This document shows positions 35,515 to 47,159 of a DNA stretch of 64,000 bases, piece after piece (within the stretch, counting starts at the first letter, position 1; the number at the start of each line of letters is the position of its first letter). The translations under genes were made by a program, and so were the position numbers. A model generated the notes under the pieces. The model saw only the letters and a list, made by a program, of their open reading frames with translations. It had not been told where the DNA came from and searched no databases. Origin of the DNA: Polyodon spathula (Eukaryota; Chordata; Actinopteri; Acipenseriformes; Polyodontidae); the NCBI RefSeq assembly GCF_017654505.1, contig NC_054534.1, positions 46,961,288 through 47,025,287 on the forward strand. Direction: 5' to 3'.

Positions 35515-35640
35515 CAAGCCAAGTTTCAAGAAACCCTTAGGGCAACCTTGCCCAGCACAAAGCAAACAGGCACAACTGTAAAAGCGGTGGGGGCCAAGGT
35601 TGCCAGTTATTTCTACTAACTTGGCTTGTGATTTTGATGC
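35515..35640. repeat. Foldback hairpin repeat, unit 1
   Basis: The outer arms ACAAGCCAAGTT (35514-35525) and AACTTGGCTTGT (about 35618-35630) are perfect complements. Inner arms GGGCAACCTTG and CCAAGGTTGCC continue the stem. The centre (CCCAGCACAAAGCAAACAGG...) is shared, in reverse orientation, with the unit at 39870-39995. The flank on the left (AGTGCCCAGCCACTTAAAGT) is shared too, so the whole region is inverted relative to 39868-40030. Confidence 0.8.
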
Positions 35641-36249
35641 AAGTTCGATCCGCTTCTATTGTGCCTGAAGAACACAAGCCATATTGAGAAATCTGTCTTG
35701 GTATCAAGTCTGGTCTCATTGAATGTCTCGATAACAGCAGCCTTTCAATGGCTGCAGATATTGATCACTTATAATGGTGCCATTACCATCAAAAGGAAGA
35801 CTGGATGTTTCTAGAAAATGTCCTGCCGGTTTTTGAGTCAATAAATACTAAAATAAACTTAAATTCAATGACAAACATTTTGACTAACATTGTCGTTTTC
35901 AGTGTCTTTCGAGTCTGATGACAGAATCATTTTCCACTATGTTTTGTAATGTTAGAAGCCCACAGGAGGTATTACATAGTTTTAAAGCTAATAAGGTGAC
36001 CCTAATTTTTTAACTTTTGTGATTAATTAATATTCAAGTCTGTTTTAAATAGGGAATTATTCTTAGGCAGTAATAATTCAAAAAAATTGTCAGAAGATAG
36101 ACAACATATTTGATATAGATTTTTATCATGCAAAGTAGATTACAAAATGAAGATAACAAAAAAAAAAAAACACATACAGCAATATTTAGCTTGTAAGGTA
36201 ATTTGCTGGTAATTTCTAATGTTTTAAGCGACCATAGACCGGCAGAAGA

Positions 36250-36440
36250 GGAGGCTTGGTGGTCCAGTGGTTAGAAAAAGGGCGCTTGTTACCAGAAGGT
36301 TCCCAGTTCAATCCCAGCTCAGACATTTAAACTCCTTGTGCTTCGTCCTTCAGGTGAGACGTTAAATCGAGGTCCTATTATAAGTGACTCTGCAGCACAG
36401 TGATGTATAGTTTACCCCCAAATCTCTGTAAGTTTTTTAT
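36250..36440 (+). mobile_element. tRNA-derived SINE, plus strand
   Basis: The head has a perfect A box (TGGTCCAGTGG, 36260-36270) and a degenerate B box (AGTTCAATCCC, 36305-36315), the pol III internal promoter of a tRNA. The body with GTGAGACGTTAAATCGAGGT (36354-36373) is a widespread fish SINE segment. The tail is eroded. Confidence 0.8.
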
Positions 36441-36769
36441 CATAGTAAGAGAGTCTTCTGGCTGTGACGGTGAAAATGGAGGGATACTAATTCTAGTATG
36501 AGCACATCACTCAAGACATGGCTTGTTATGCACTGGGGCAGTGTCCAATATATACAGTGCCTATAGAAAGTCTACACCCCTTTTTTCACATTTTATTGAG
36601 TCAGTGTGTCAGAGTTTCATGCATTTAAATCTACACACCATACTCCACACTATTAAGGGGAAAAAAATTATATATTAAAAATACAAAACTGAAAGATCAT
36701 AATTGGATAAATCTCCCACCCCCCTGAATTAATTTTTGCTGGAAGCACCTTTGGCAGCAATTACACTGT

Positions 36770-38400
36770 GAGTCTGTTGGGATAGGTCTTTACAAACTTT
36801 GCATACCTAGATTTGGCAATATTTGACCATTCTTCTTTACAAAACTGTTCAAGCTCTGTCAAGTTCATTAGGGACTGCTGATGGACAGCAATCTTCAAGT
36901 CATGCCACAAATTTTCAATTGGATTTAGCTCAGGGCTCTGACTGGGCCACTCAAACACATTTACCTTTTTGTTCCTTAGCCACTCCAGTGTACCTTTGGC
37001 TGAAGGTCATTCAAATTGATCCAGACAAGATTCAGAACTGGGCAGACACAAGGCAAACAACATTTAATAGAGAAAAGTGTAAGGTACTGCACGCAGGAAA
37101 TAAAAATGTACATTATAAAAATCATATGGGAGATACCGAAATTGTAGAAGGAATCTATGAAAAAGACCTAGGAGTTTTTGTTGACTCAGAAATGTCTTCA
37201 TCTAGACAATGTGGGGAAGCTATAAAAAAGGCTAACAAGATGCTCGGATACATTGTGAAAAGTGTTGAATTTAAATCAAGGGAAGTAATGTTAAAACTGT
37301 ACTATGCACTAGTAAGACCTCATCTTGAATATTGTGTGCAGTTCTGGTCACCTCGCTATCAAAAAGATATTGCTGCTCTAGAAAGAGTGCAAAGAAGAGC
37401 GACCAGAATTATTCCGGGCTTAAAAGGCATGTCAGAGGCAGACAGGCTAAAAGAACTGAATCTGTTCAGTCTTGAACAAAGAAGACTACGTGGTGACCTA
37501 TTTCAAGCATTCAAAATTCTAAAAGGTATTGACAGTGTCGACCCAAGGGACTTTTTCAGCCTGAAAAAAGAAACAAGGACCAGGGGTCACAAATGGAGAT
37601 TAGACAAAGGGGCATTCAGAACAGAGAATAGGAGGCACTTTTTTACACAGAGAATTGTGAGGGTCTGGAATCAACTCCCCAATAATGTTGTTGAAGCTGA
37701 CACCCTGGGATCCTTCAAGAAGCTGCTTGATGAAATTCTGGGATCAATAAGCTACTAACAAGCAAACGAGCAAGATGGGTCGAATGGCCTCCTCTCAATT
37801 GTAAACTTCCTTATGTTCTTATGTTCTTACCGATGAGAAACATCCTCTTAACATGATGCTGCCACCACCATGCTTCATAGTAGGGATGGTGTTCTTTGGG
37901 TGATGCGCTGTGTTGAGTTTGCGCCAAACATAACGCTTTGCATTTAGGCCAAAAAGTTCCATTTTAGTTTTGTCAGACCACAAAACTTTTTGCCACATGG
38001 CTACAGAATCTCCCGTTTTTTTGCATACTTCAAAACGTGATTCAAGTTGGGCTGTCTTGAGTAATGGCTTCCTTCTTGCCACCCTTCCATATAGGCCAGA
38101 TTTGTGGAGTGCTTGGGATATTGTTGTCACATGCACACTTTGACCAGTCTTGGCCATAAAAGCCTGTAACTTGTGCAAAGTTGCCATTGGCCTCTTGGTA
38201 GTCTCTCTGATGTCTGATCAGTCTCCTTCTTGCTCGGTCATCCAGTTTGAAGGGACAACCTGATCTAGGCAGGGTCTTGGTGGTGCCATACACCTTCCAC
38301 TTCTTAATAATCATCTTGACCGTGTTCCAAGGGATATTCAAGGTTTTTGATATTTTTTTTATACCCATCCCCTGACCTGTGCCTTTCAACAACTTTGTCC
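36770..38400 (-). pseudogene. Tc1-like transposase, interrupted
   Basis: Minus strand. The N-terminal HTH part (38392-38042) reads IKKISKTLNIPWNTVKMIIK, then a slip, then the catalytic first part (38187-37819) with [13 protein letters not shown] holding the first aspartate and [11 protein letters not shown]. The C-terminal part lies beyond the LINE at 36958-36761 and reads [20 protein letters not shown] with the DDE glutamate, ending TYPNRLTV. The block with the second aspartate (QQDNDPKH in the family) is missing and was probably deleted when the LINE inserted. Confidence 0.88.
37003..37829 (+). mobile_element. CR1-type LINE, 5'-truncated 3' end
   Basis: An open frame from about 37012 to TAA 37756-37758 encodes the C-terminal part of a non-LTR reverse transcriptase: FNREKCKVLHAGNKN, then YALVRPHLEYCVQFWSP, LERVQRRATRIIPGL, QRRLRGDLFQAFKILKG and RVWNQLPNNVVEADTLGSF. 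The 3' end carries the 8-bp repeat TTATGTTC twice (37811-37829), as is usual for CR1 ends. Truncation at the 5' side is the normal result of aborted target-primed reverse transcription. The frame is free of stops over about 245 codons, so the insertion is young. Confidence 0.9.
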
Positions 38401-38694
38401 CGGAGTGAAATTTAATTTAACACAGGTGGAGGCCACTTAACTTGGTGTGTGATTTTGAAGGCAATTGGTTAGACCTGAGCTAATTTAGGATTGCTATTAT
38501 AAGGGGGGAGGAGATGAGACACTTATCCAACCAAGCTATTTCAGTTTTTATTTTTATTTAATTTTCTACACATTTCTAGATTTTTTTTTTTAACTTGGAA
38601 GTTTTTTTTTAATGCATTTTAATTCCAGTCTATAATGCAACAAAAGGTGAATTCTGAAAGGGGGTGTAGACTTTTTATAGGCACTCTACAGTAT

Positions 38695-39415
38695 ATAGGC
38701 CTAAGCAGTGTAATAGTAGTCCTTTACCAACATGGATAAAAGGTTGACAAAGGGGTTGCAGATGGCTTGATGGTCTGCAGTCAGCTGCAAGAAAATATCC
38801 TGAAAGTTAAAATTATCAATGTAGCACTGAGTCCTCACCTAACCCGGTTTCTGCATCCAATGAGGCAAAAACAGGGGGAACGTTAATAGACAATACTGTT
38901 CAAATGATACTATAAACTTACTATACCTCAAGTCAGTTTATACAGTACCTTATTTTAAAACATTAACACTTTAAAATATCATTAAAAAGACGTGTACAAT
39001 AGCCTAACCTATTCTGCTGCCCATATTTAGTGCTTAGAAAGTGGTGAAGTTCCATTTGTGTTCTACTGGAATGAGAACTTTGCAAGATGGCTCGTTCAAG
39101 CCTGATGTACCAAATTAATCTGTGTTTTTATTTGGAAGGATCAGAACCTCTTATTTTATGCACTGCTGTATATCTACAGACCCTATTTTGAACAGTCATT
39201 ATAATTGTATTTGACAGAATAAACAGAATGGAGAATCATTTAACAATTATTTATTTACTGCATTTATATAGTGCTTTTTTTATAAAAAAATGTCAAAGCA
39301 CTGTACAGTACATTTGTATAACATGTCACACACAACTGCCACAGTCAGATCATTTAAATAACAGTATACACATAATACAATTTTAAAGTTACATTAAAAC
39401 CCACTAAAATAAGGA
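38695..39415. other. Intergenic, no gene seen
   Basis: AT-rich, no recognisable element except the outer 3' sequence of the LINE fragment that follows. Confidence 0.4.
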
Positions 39416-39419
39416 AGCC

Positions 39420-39690
39420 ATTTTATAAAAGTACGTTTTAAGTCTTGATTTGAAAACTAATGGCCCCAGTTTCCTTGACAAACAAAGGCAGAGCATTCCA
39501 TAATTTAGCAGCTCTACAAGAAAAAGGCCTATCTCCCGTGTTGCTTTTGTTGACACTAGGAATAACCAGCAGCCCCACATTCTGTGATCTCACAGTGTGG
39601 TTTAGAAGATACAGGGTCAGTAACTCCTGCAAGTAACTAGGTGCTAATCCATTCAGAGCTTTGTAAGTTAATAGCAAAATCTTAAAATCA
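39420..39690 (-). pseudogene. LINE reverse transcriptase C-terminal fragment
   Basis: The minus strand reads IDFKILLLTYKALNGLAPSY, then NVGLLVIPSVNKSNTGDRPF and SCRAAKLWNALPLFVKE, the conserved C-terminus of a fish non-LTR retrotransposon ORF2 downstream of the RT domain. A second, more eroded copy lies at 63670-63900. The family is different from the CR1-type copy at 37 kb. Its 5' side abuts the foldback array at 39690. Confidence 0.82.
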
Positions 39691-39995
39691 ATTGGCTTGT
39701 GTTTTTGATGCAAGTTCGAACCACTTTTATTATGCCTGCAAAACACAAGCCAAGTTAGCAGAAACAAGAGGGACAACCTTGGCTCCCATCGATTTTACAA
39801 TTGTCTCTTTGTTTGGTTGGTTAGATTGCCCCAATTGTTTCTTCTAACTTAAGCTTCTGTTTTTGATACAAGCTAGAAGAAACAATTGGGGCAACCTTGG
39901 CCCCATCAGTTTTACAGTTGTGCCTGTTTGCTTTGTGCTGGGCAAGGTTGCCCCAACGGTTTCTTGAAACTTGGCTTGTGTTTATGAGAGATATC
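39690..39995. repeat. Array of foldback hairpin repeats, units 2 and 3
   Basis: A spacer hairpin (39691-39748; GGCTTGTGTTTT at the start, AAAACACAAGCC at the end) is followed by unit 2 (39740-39860), a short spacer and unit 3 (39870-39995). In the units AAGCCAAGTT/AACTTGGCTT and GGGGCAACCTTGG/CAAGGTTGCCCC form the arms, and the centre with TTTTACARTTGTS is conserved. At 39826-39846 and 39874-39894 there is a perfect 21-bp inverted repeat (core CCAATTGTTTCTTC) with a 27-base loop. No coding content. Confidence 0.85.
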
Positions 39996-40039
39996 TCCAC
40001 TTTAAATAGCTGGGCACTTTTGATAACTTGCCGTTTATT

Positions 40040-42660
40040 CACATTTCCAACGTGTTTTTGTTTCAGATATCACTTATTTTTTCACTTAATGGATAATAAC
40101 TCACACACATTATGGGAATAGCAAAACTGTTCAAACTATATTGAGGCAATGTATTGCCGTTTGGATAGGGTAAATGTAAATAGCCTAGTCTGTTGAAAGG
40201 GTTAAGATGTGAATCTGTGTAACGTAGCGATTCTGCAGAGTCAACACCCAGAGGGGGCATAAAGTTGTCGTTAAGGCAAAAGTTGAGATAGGCGTTGTTG
40301 ACTCAGGCAAGGGCAAAATTAGAGGCATTATTGCAGAGGGAGTATTTTTAATATTAGGTCGATAGATTACATTTACAATTAGGCATGCTTAAAATTCAAA
40401 AGGTAAAGCCCAGCACAAAGTCACGATAAAGAATCAAGAAGTTCAGTTAACATACTTAATGAATGCTAAAATACAATTCAAAGCTGCTGCAGTATGTCCA
40501 GTTTAGTCATTTCAAATCTTTTCACAAAACAAAAACATTAAACTTTAAAGCTGCAGTGTCCCATGCAAAAGCATATTGTGAAAAACGTTAAAATAAAAGG
40601 TTGCTACATTTACAAAACATATAAACACGTGAAATTTACGGTCCACTAAAATAAATGCCTTTACTCTGTAGTAACATATTGGGAGTGTTCAGTGTGAAAA
40701 CACAATACAAAATAATAAATTAAAGTAGCACTATAGCATTAAAATTTAAATACAAAAAATGCCTGAATTATAAGCTGTTGTAGTGTCTAAAAAATAAAAC
40801 CCAAAATATGAATTGTTGCGTAACAGGAAAGTTGGAATTCCACGTCTTTGTTATCTCAACAGAAGATAACCTGAACGCTGAATCATTCAATGCACAGAGC
40901 AACTACTTCCAGGCAGTTTTTTCACTTCATGTGAGCCGTGATATTTACCCTCAGGCATGGTTATTAAAAACCGGAAATTAATGGTGAAAATTGGACTTTC
41001 ATCTAAAAGTTGGGATAGGGCAGGTATGTTCAATGAAAGTGTCATTCATATCAACTAAATTTGCTTCACATTAAAAATGTGTTTATTACACAAAGTTTGT
41101 ATTTCCATTCACAACATTTGCAAGTAGTATAGCAATATAGTTATAGTGTTTTTAACAAGTAATGAGACGAACAAGAATTTGTAAATAATGAGTATGTATT
41201 ATCCCGACTGTATTGAAAACTTTCATCTGATTTTGCAAACTGTCATAATAAGCTTGATATGTTCATTTAATATATTTAGTAAGGTTTTCAACACTCTCAA
41301 TTGATCATATCTCATTGACTTATTTTCCTAGTAATCCAACACTGTATGATTTAAAAGACAACAGGTTTCTTAAAACTTTGTTACAATAAATTGCCACACA
41401 TTAAAAGATGCAAATTTGCGTAATCATTTTGGACAAAAGAAGTCATGATGACTGACTTGGCCCAGCTATAGGATAAATAAATCCCTTTTTAGTGTGCCAC
41501 TGCAGAGATGAATAATATAATATAGTAATATTTTGCAAGATTTGCACTGTACAAAGCCACATGGACTTGTATTATCGCTGAATACAACAATGTCGTAATT
41601 TTTCAAAATAGTGGATTTAGACGTACCCTTTCCAGCAACAGAACACTCCACCGCTACACACATTCTCCTGTTGAGGATTTTTTTTTTTTTTTACTCCATC
41701 AGCCTCAACATTTTTAATGAAGACAATCTTTCGTACAAATCTTTGGTTATTGGACGTGCACACTAGAAGTCCTCGCCACTCACGCAGGACATTTTTAGAC
41801 AGGCAAAAAAGGAACAGGAAGTGAGTTTTAGGAAACACTTGCACACGGAAAATTAAAAAAGCCATAATCCACTCACTGGTAACACACTAACCCGACCCCG
41901 AACTATAATGTACAAACTACACCCAACCCGATCCGTACCCGACACCAGGTAGCAAGGCTTTACTGTACACACTGTAAAGAGGCGAGGGTGGCCTAGCCTG
42001 TTTGCACACCTGCCTATGACTTAAGACTAGCGGCGTACTTGACTGAGAAGGGCAGAGCATGACCAGGTGGTGCTTACAGGCAGCACACTCAATTTTAAAA
42101 GCAACTAAATGCCTCACACAGCACCTGTGGAGTGAGGTATTACTGGGTTTTACATACAGCTCACAGGCTGACAGCACTTAACTGTGTCTGCTGTAAACCG
42201 TAGGAAAACACTCAGGGTTTTTTGGCTCTGGTTGCTTTTCTTTTTTTTTTTCTGTGCATTTTAAACTAAAAAGGCAGGCTTTTGAACATAATATTTGGAA
42301 GCATACAACATTAGTACAGTACAATTTCTTATTTATTTATTTATTTTCGTTTCGGGAGGAATGTGGACTTCATGTCCACAGTTTCTCAAATTGTGAACTA
42401 CATTCATTTTATTTCTGGGAAAACAAAATAAAATTATATATAAATAAATAAATAAATAAAAACACATATCTCAGTAGTAAATTTTAACCATGACCAGCAC
42501 CAAAATAACAAAGTAAAGGCCGGCACATATTTCAGACTCCAACATAACTTCTAGTCAGAGTCGAGGGTCTCTGACCCTGTGCGACAGGTCGGAATTACAC
42601 CATCCACACTCTTGCAACGTGCGACTATTTTGGAAAGTCGAACAGCCTTTTCTCATGCGT
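40040..42660. other. Intergenic, no gene seen
   Basis: Unique AT-rich sequence, poly-T at 41680-41692 and (AAAT)n at 42443-42461. Nothing coding could be supported. Confidence 0.45.
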
Positions 42661-42740
42661 CTGCCACCTGAAACCACATGGGGTCAGATGATGATGAAAA
42701 ACATCAACATTTGCTGCACGGTTGTTCAGTGGTAACCACC

Positions 42741-42950
42741 ATGGAGCAAGACTTTAAGGAACTTTTAATAGATGATATTCGGAAACATCAACATTTATAT
42801 AACCCCTCACTTAAAGAATATACAGACGCCCAGATAACAGATGCAACATTGGTGTGTAGTATTCAAAAACAAATAGAAAAGGACTGGAGAGAATGTAAAG
42901 CCCGATGGAGAAAACCGTGTGTTAGATCTGTGAAAAGCAAGAAATACTGA
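42741..42950 (+). pseudogene. MADF-domain reading frame, truncated
   Basis: ATG 42741 has a good context (ACCACCATGG). The frame reads FKELLIDDIRKHQHLYNPSL, then EYTDAQITDA and IEKDWRECKARWRK, which is the MADF pattern (short DNA-binding domain with conserved W residues). The W in the middle of the domain (usually DAWxxIA) is replaced and the LRDR part after RWRK is altered to PCVRSV. At 69 residues it holds only the domain. MADF or Myb/SANT-like proteins are the second protein of PIF/Harbinger transposons and also occur as host genes. No Harbinger transposase was seen nearby, so its origin is open. An ATG further upstream (42678) is in frame but lies in a partial duplication of AAACATCAACATTT. 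Confidence 0.55.
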
Positions 42951-42959
42951 AGTAAAGAG

Positions 42960-45075
42960 TGGAGTTTGACGCTCGTGGTCACATGTCACTACATGCATAT
43001 TTTTGCGTTGAAGCAAATGTTCCCAATCTGTTTCTACAGATTGTCAATCCTTTCACTTGTCATTCTAAGCATTTCTTACCGGCATCTCTTCAATTAATGT
43101 ATAAAATTCTCCCTTTCGGATTCAACTGTGCTTTTTATTTATTTCAGATGCCAGGCATGGGATACTGTACTTGAAATCTGGCAAATACAAAGCAGCAGTA
43201 GTTTAAAAAAAAATAAAATAAAACTAAACAGGAAAATTGGGAAAAAAAGAGAACAGAAAGGCATATGCACAAACCAGCACAGGACCTGGCCTCTAGATGT
43301 TGTTGAAAGGCACTGAGCCAATGCAGATCTGTTAGTTTAAGTCAGATTACTCAGTGTGGCTGATTGGACCACAGCTATAGGGAAGTTGAGTGTGTGTGGA
43401 TGTCACAGCCACAGAGAATTCCTAAATTTCTGTGAGCCGTCCTTGGGTTTAACGTAATTACTGTGATTTGTAGCTGATTATTAAACTTTTAAAATATTAT
43501 TCCAACCCTAGTGTTAACTATGATAAGCTTGGAGAAGAAATTAAAAAGTACTTTTTTGTGTGTGTGTTAGCCTTTACATCCCCAGCCCCCTACAACCAAA
43601 AATCTTCCTTTAGCACTACTATCATCACTCCAGTTATTCTTGGGCAGGTAACCTTTAAGTTTTACCAACATGGAGTGCTGCTAGGTTTGCACCTGACTGT
43701 AACCTTAGAGACTTGTACAATGGCTGGCTCCCAATAATAATAATAATAATAATAATAACTAAACTGCCATGCAGTTTTACGGCTTCCAAGCTCAGTACCA
43801 GTTGGAAATTTTGGCAAGCTGTAGCACTGAAGCACAAGTGTCAGCAACAGATCAGTTTTATGCAGTTTCAATTTAAAATACCAAGTTAGTTGGTTAAACG
43901 GTTTACAAACAGAACCAGTTTGATGATTGGGGTGCGTTTTGGCAAATTTGGTGGCAGTCATTTTGATAGTAAAATTTATTACAGCAACTTCTGCTTCGCA
44001 AACTTGCTGATGACATATGCAAAGTTTCAGATCAAATCAGTTCGCCGAAGAAAAATTTTACAGGTTTTTCCAAACAAAATGTGTCAGGCCGCCGCCTTGA
44101 TTGACGCAGCTTTGTTTTTTTTGCTTCTGATCTCTACTCAACACGGGATGATACCTGCCAAGTTTCATGTTGGTTGGTTACACCGCATGCGAACAAAAGC
44201 AGTTTAAAGCTTTGGGAGGAAAAAACAACAATAATAAAAAAAAAAAAAAAAACTTTACAATAACAATATTAAAAGCAAAAGTAATTGACTCTCTTCCTGT
44301 TATAACTTTGGATGACAAAATGACTTGGTTATAAGTTATGGTTAATTTGCTGCAACCCACCAAACTGCAATTTTCCACACAATTTGTTCCCTTAATAATG
44401 GCTATTACAGATTTGTAAAGGAGAAGCCCGTATTGAGACTGACACGTGCAAAATAAAAACATTCTTAAAAAACCTACGTTATACAACAGCACTAAATAGC
44501 TTTCAATACCTGTCCTGCACAGCACTGAAACCTGCAGTGAAAAGGTTTATAAAAGACCTCACTGCTTCAAAAACCCACGGGAACAAATTGAGCAGTAGAG
44601 GTCAGATTGGTGAAGAAAGCACATACATCAACCCTGTTAATGTATGTGTACACTAGCAGGCCAAATGTTAAAATCAAAAGGGCTTAAAAATGCTAAATAA
44701 AAGGTGGGGGCAGCATTCCTTCCCATCTATTTAGTATAAACTTATTTAGAGTTATATGTTTATAGATTCTCAATTGTGGATTAGAGCTCTATTTTGGGTG
44801 TGGAGATTTGTTGTATGAGCAGAGTAGGAATATCTTGCTCTGTCATCAGACTGCTGCAGAGCAGCTGGCAGGGTCTCAGAGAGGGAGGGAACACAAGGAG
44901 AACAATAATGGATGTTAATAGCAAGCTGGGGCAAAACATAACTTAAAAAAAAGGTGTGTAAACCTCTGAACTTTACTGCTGTTGTTTTCTGAAGTCACAT
45001 ATGTATATTTACAACACTGAGAATACAGTTGTGTGTCATCTTATTGTGCCCATATTTTAAAGCAAAGTGTGCAAA
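42960..45075. other. Intergenic, no gene seen
   Basis: (AAT)n at 43733-43757, poly-A at 44237-44252. A possible acceptor (TTTATTTCAG, 43148) exists but no exon could be supported. Confidence 0.45.
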
Positions 45076-45080
45076 GCTAA

Positions 45081-45601
45081 CATTATGTAACACAATTTTT
45101 GTTCCTGGGTAGTAAGTGTTATTTCCTTATTGCTTATGCCTCAAAAGTATAGAAAATGGCTATTATTCCCCACAGACTTTGCTTTTGTGACCAGGACAGT
45201 GATATTTCAAAATATCACTATTTCCAATGGGAAAATGGGAAAATGTGTGTCTTTTTGTTCACATAAAGTCAGAAAAAAACAACATATTTACAGTATAATT
45301 GTAAATCTCGAAAAACTACTCACTTCTAAATCTTTTGCAGTCATCTTTGTATTACTTTAGTATAAATACATGTTAATTTGGATTCATATGTTGTTTTTTT
45401 CTGACTTTATGTGAACGAAAAGACACACATTTGCCCATTTTTCCATTGGAAATAGTGATATTTTAAATATCACTGTCCTGGTCACAAAAGCAAAGTTTGT
45501 GGGGAATAATAGCCATTTTCTATACTTTTGAGGCATAAGCAATTAGGAAATAACACTTACTACCCAGGAACGAATTTTTATTTTTTTTTTGTTACACAGT
45601 G
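45081..45601. mobile_element. Long-hairpin MITE, 521 bp, TAA target duplication
   Basis: The left arm 45081-45287 is the reverse complement of the right arm 45386-45601 over almost the full length, with few mismatches and small indels; the loop is 98 bp. The ends are CATTATGTAACA and its near complement, and TAA lies immediately outside on both sides (45078-45080 and 45602-45604). A 3-bp TWA duplication is typical of PIF/Harbinger elements. No protein is encoded. A transcript across it would fold into a hairpin of about 205 bp. Confidence 0.92.
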
Positions 45602-45676
45602 TAATCAATGTAATTATTTGCTTAGTTATTGCTGGCAGTTCAGTTTAACTATATTGTTATTATTACTTAATTATTA

Positions 45677-45707
45677 AGCAGACGCTTTTATCCAAAGCGA
45701 CTTACAG
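45677..45707 (+). repeat. Fish repeat core (GCAGACGCTTTTATCCAAAG)
   Basis: Short copy of the same core as at 3461-3600, preceded by an ATT-rich run. Confidence 0.7.
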
Positions 45708-46336
45708 AAATGAAACAAAATAAGTTATAGGCATTAAAAATGCAAAACAAACACATATAGGCAGTAAGACCAGTGTTGTATCCATGGTGGCAAAAGCAAC
45801 TGCATATTCATGTAATCCGTCAGAAACGTAAAAAGGCGGACAAACGATTCCTGTTTTAAATACCATTATACACAGCTGTTGCAATTACTATGTTCACACA
45901 ATGATTGTTTTGACATTCAGCTTTTATTAGGGAGCTCCCCTAAATCCCTTGTTTAGAAAGAGAGTGTATTAATGCCCTGTGGTTGTGTGCATTTGCTGCT
46001 GAGTGACAGACAGGAGATCGAGATGGAGGTTGAAGTTCATACGCCCTGCAGGTGAACAGGATTTATTTATATAAACACATTGTAGTTTTACTGTCAGTCA
46101 TTTCATCCTGTTCTGATAAATCTCATTGACTGAAGCAGCGTTAAAATGCTCTCATTCGTTTAAGTGACTGTCAATTATCAAACCTGCACCGACTGTGCCC
46201 TTTCATTTGCCAGCTACAGTGCCTGTCATTCAAAGCACCTACTTTGAAATCAGTGGGTTAAGGTGTGCTTTTGCTATAGGCATACAGTGACAGTTATTAG
46301 TTTAATTTGAAAATGGAGTGCAAGAGGAAAATACTT

Positions 46337-46451
46337 AATGAGTATTAAGCACAATACCCTCAACGACAGCTGAAGTCTCCCCATCAGGACGAAGCGGGCC
46401 GTCTAGCTTGCTTTCAGTGACTCCAGCTGTGATGAAGCAGAAGAGGAGTGG
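46337..46451 (+). pseudogene. Second, broken copy of the fragment at 24216-24356
   Basis: The plus strand has CACAATACCCTCAACGACAG, CTGAAGTCTCC, then CAGGACGAAGCGGGCC and CAGCTGTGATGAAGCAG, parallel to the minus-strand sequence at 24.3 kb. It has several stops in the frame. This shows that the sequence is dispersed. Confidence 0.6.
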
Positions 46452-47159
46452 ATACTGCAGCTTAAAGGTTTGGGAAACAAACCCTTGCGTCAAGACCTGG
46501 GCAGCCACATTTAACACCTGTTGGGATACACTGAATGATCCTTCCCCACCATTCCTCAAACAAGACAGTCAAAGACAATGCAATCTTGATCCCATCTTAT
46601 TGTGGATGGCTAGGCTGCTATGATGAGAGATGCCAGACTGGGGACGCTGACCTTTAGTCTACGAATTGCAGTGCAACAACTATCCTCATCAATCTTGATC
46701 AGCATGGGGACAAGAAGACAAAACCTGCTGTCGATCTCTCTCTCATGAAGGGGGTGGGGTGCTCCTTAGAAAACAACTGCTAGATGTGAGAGTGGTTCAG
46801 AAGCAGTCACCATGGATTGCTTTTAGAGCTTGGACCAGAAAACATACCTTAGTAACTTACTAAATTAAATGATCATGACATTATGACAGCAATTATAATT
46901 TACATCATGCTGCATGAAACACAAAAGCTGCTGGGCCTTAATTTCAAAATACAGCACACGACACTACTGTATACTACACTACTGTACACTGTCTTCAACC
47001 AATAACAAACTGTGTAACAAAGACTTAAGCCAACCTTTGTGACCAATATTTCAGATTTTCATTAACACAAGACCATAATAATGATAAACTAGGCTACACA
47101 GGTACAGAAAATATGCATGAGGATACAATGTAAATATACTGTGGAATAAATGGAAAATG

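Larger units (their letters stand above)
36555..38686 (-). mobile_element. Tc1/mariner element (copy B), split by a LINE insertion
   Basis: The ends are inverted (CAGTGCCTATAGAAAGTCTA at 36555; the complement ends at 38686 with one changed base) and flanked by TA on both sides. It carries a minus-strand transposase in two parts. The middle, about 37005-37829, is a plus-strand LINE fragment, so this copy was already in place when the LINE arrived. Confidence 0.93.

Noticed and set aside
36260..36315. tRNA gene
   Set aside because: A and B boxes are present, but there is no acceptor-stem pairing and a SINE body follows; it is a tRNA-derived SINE.
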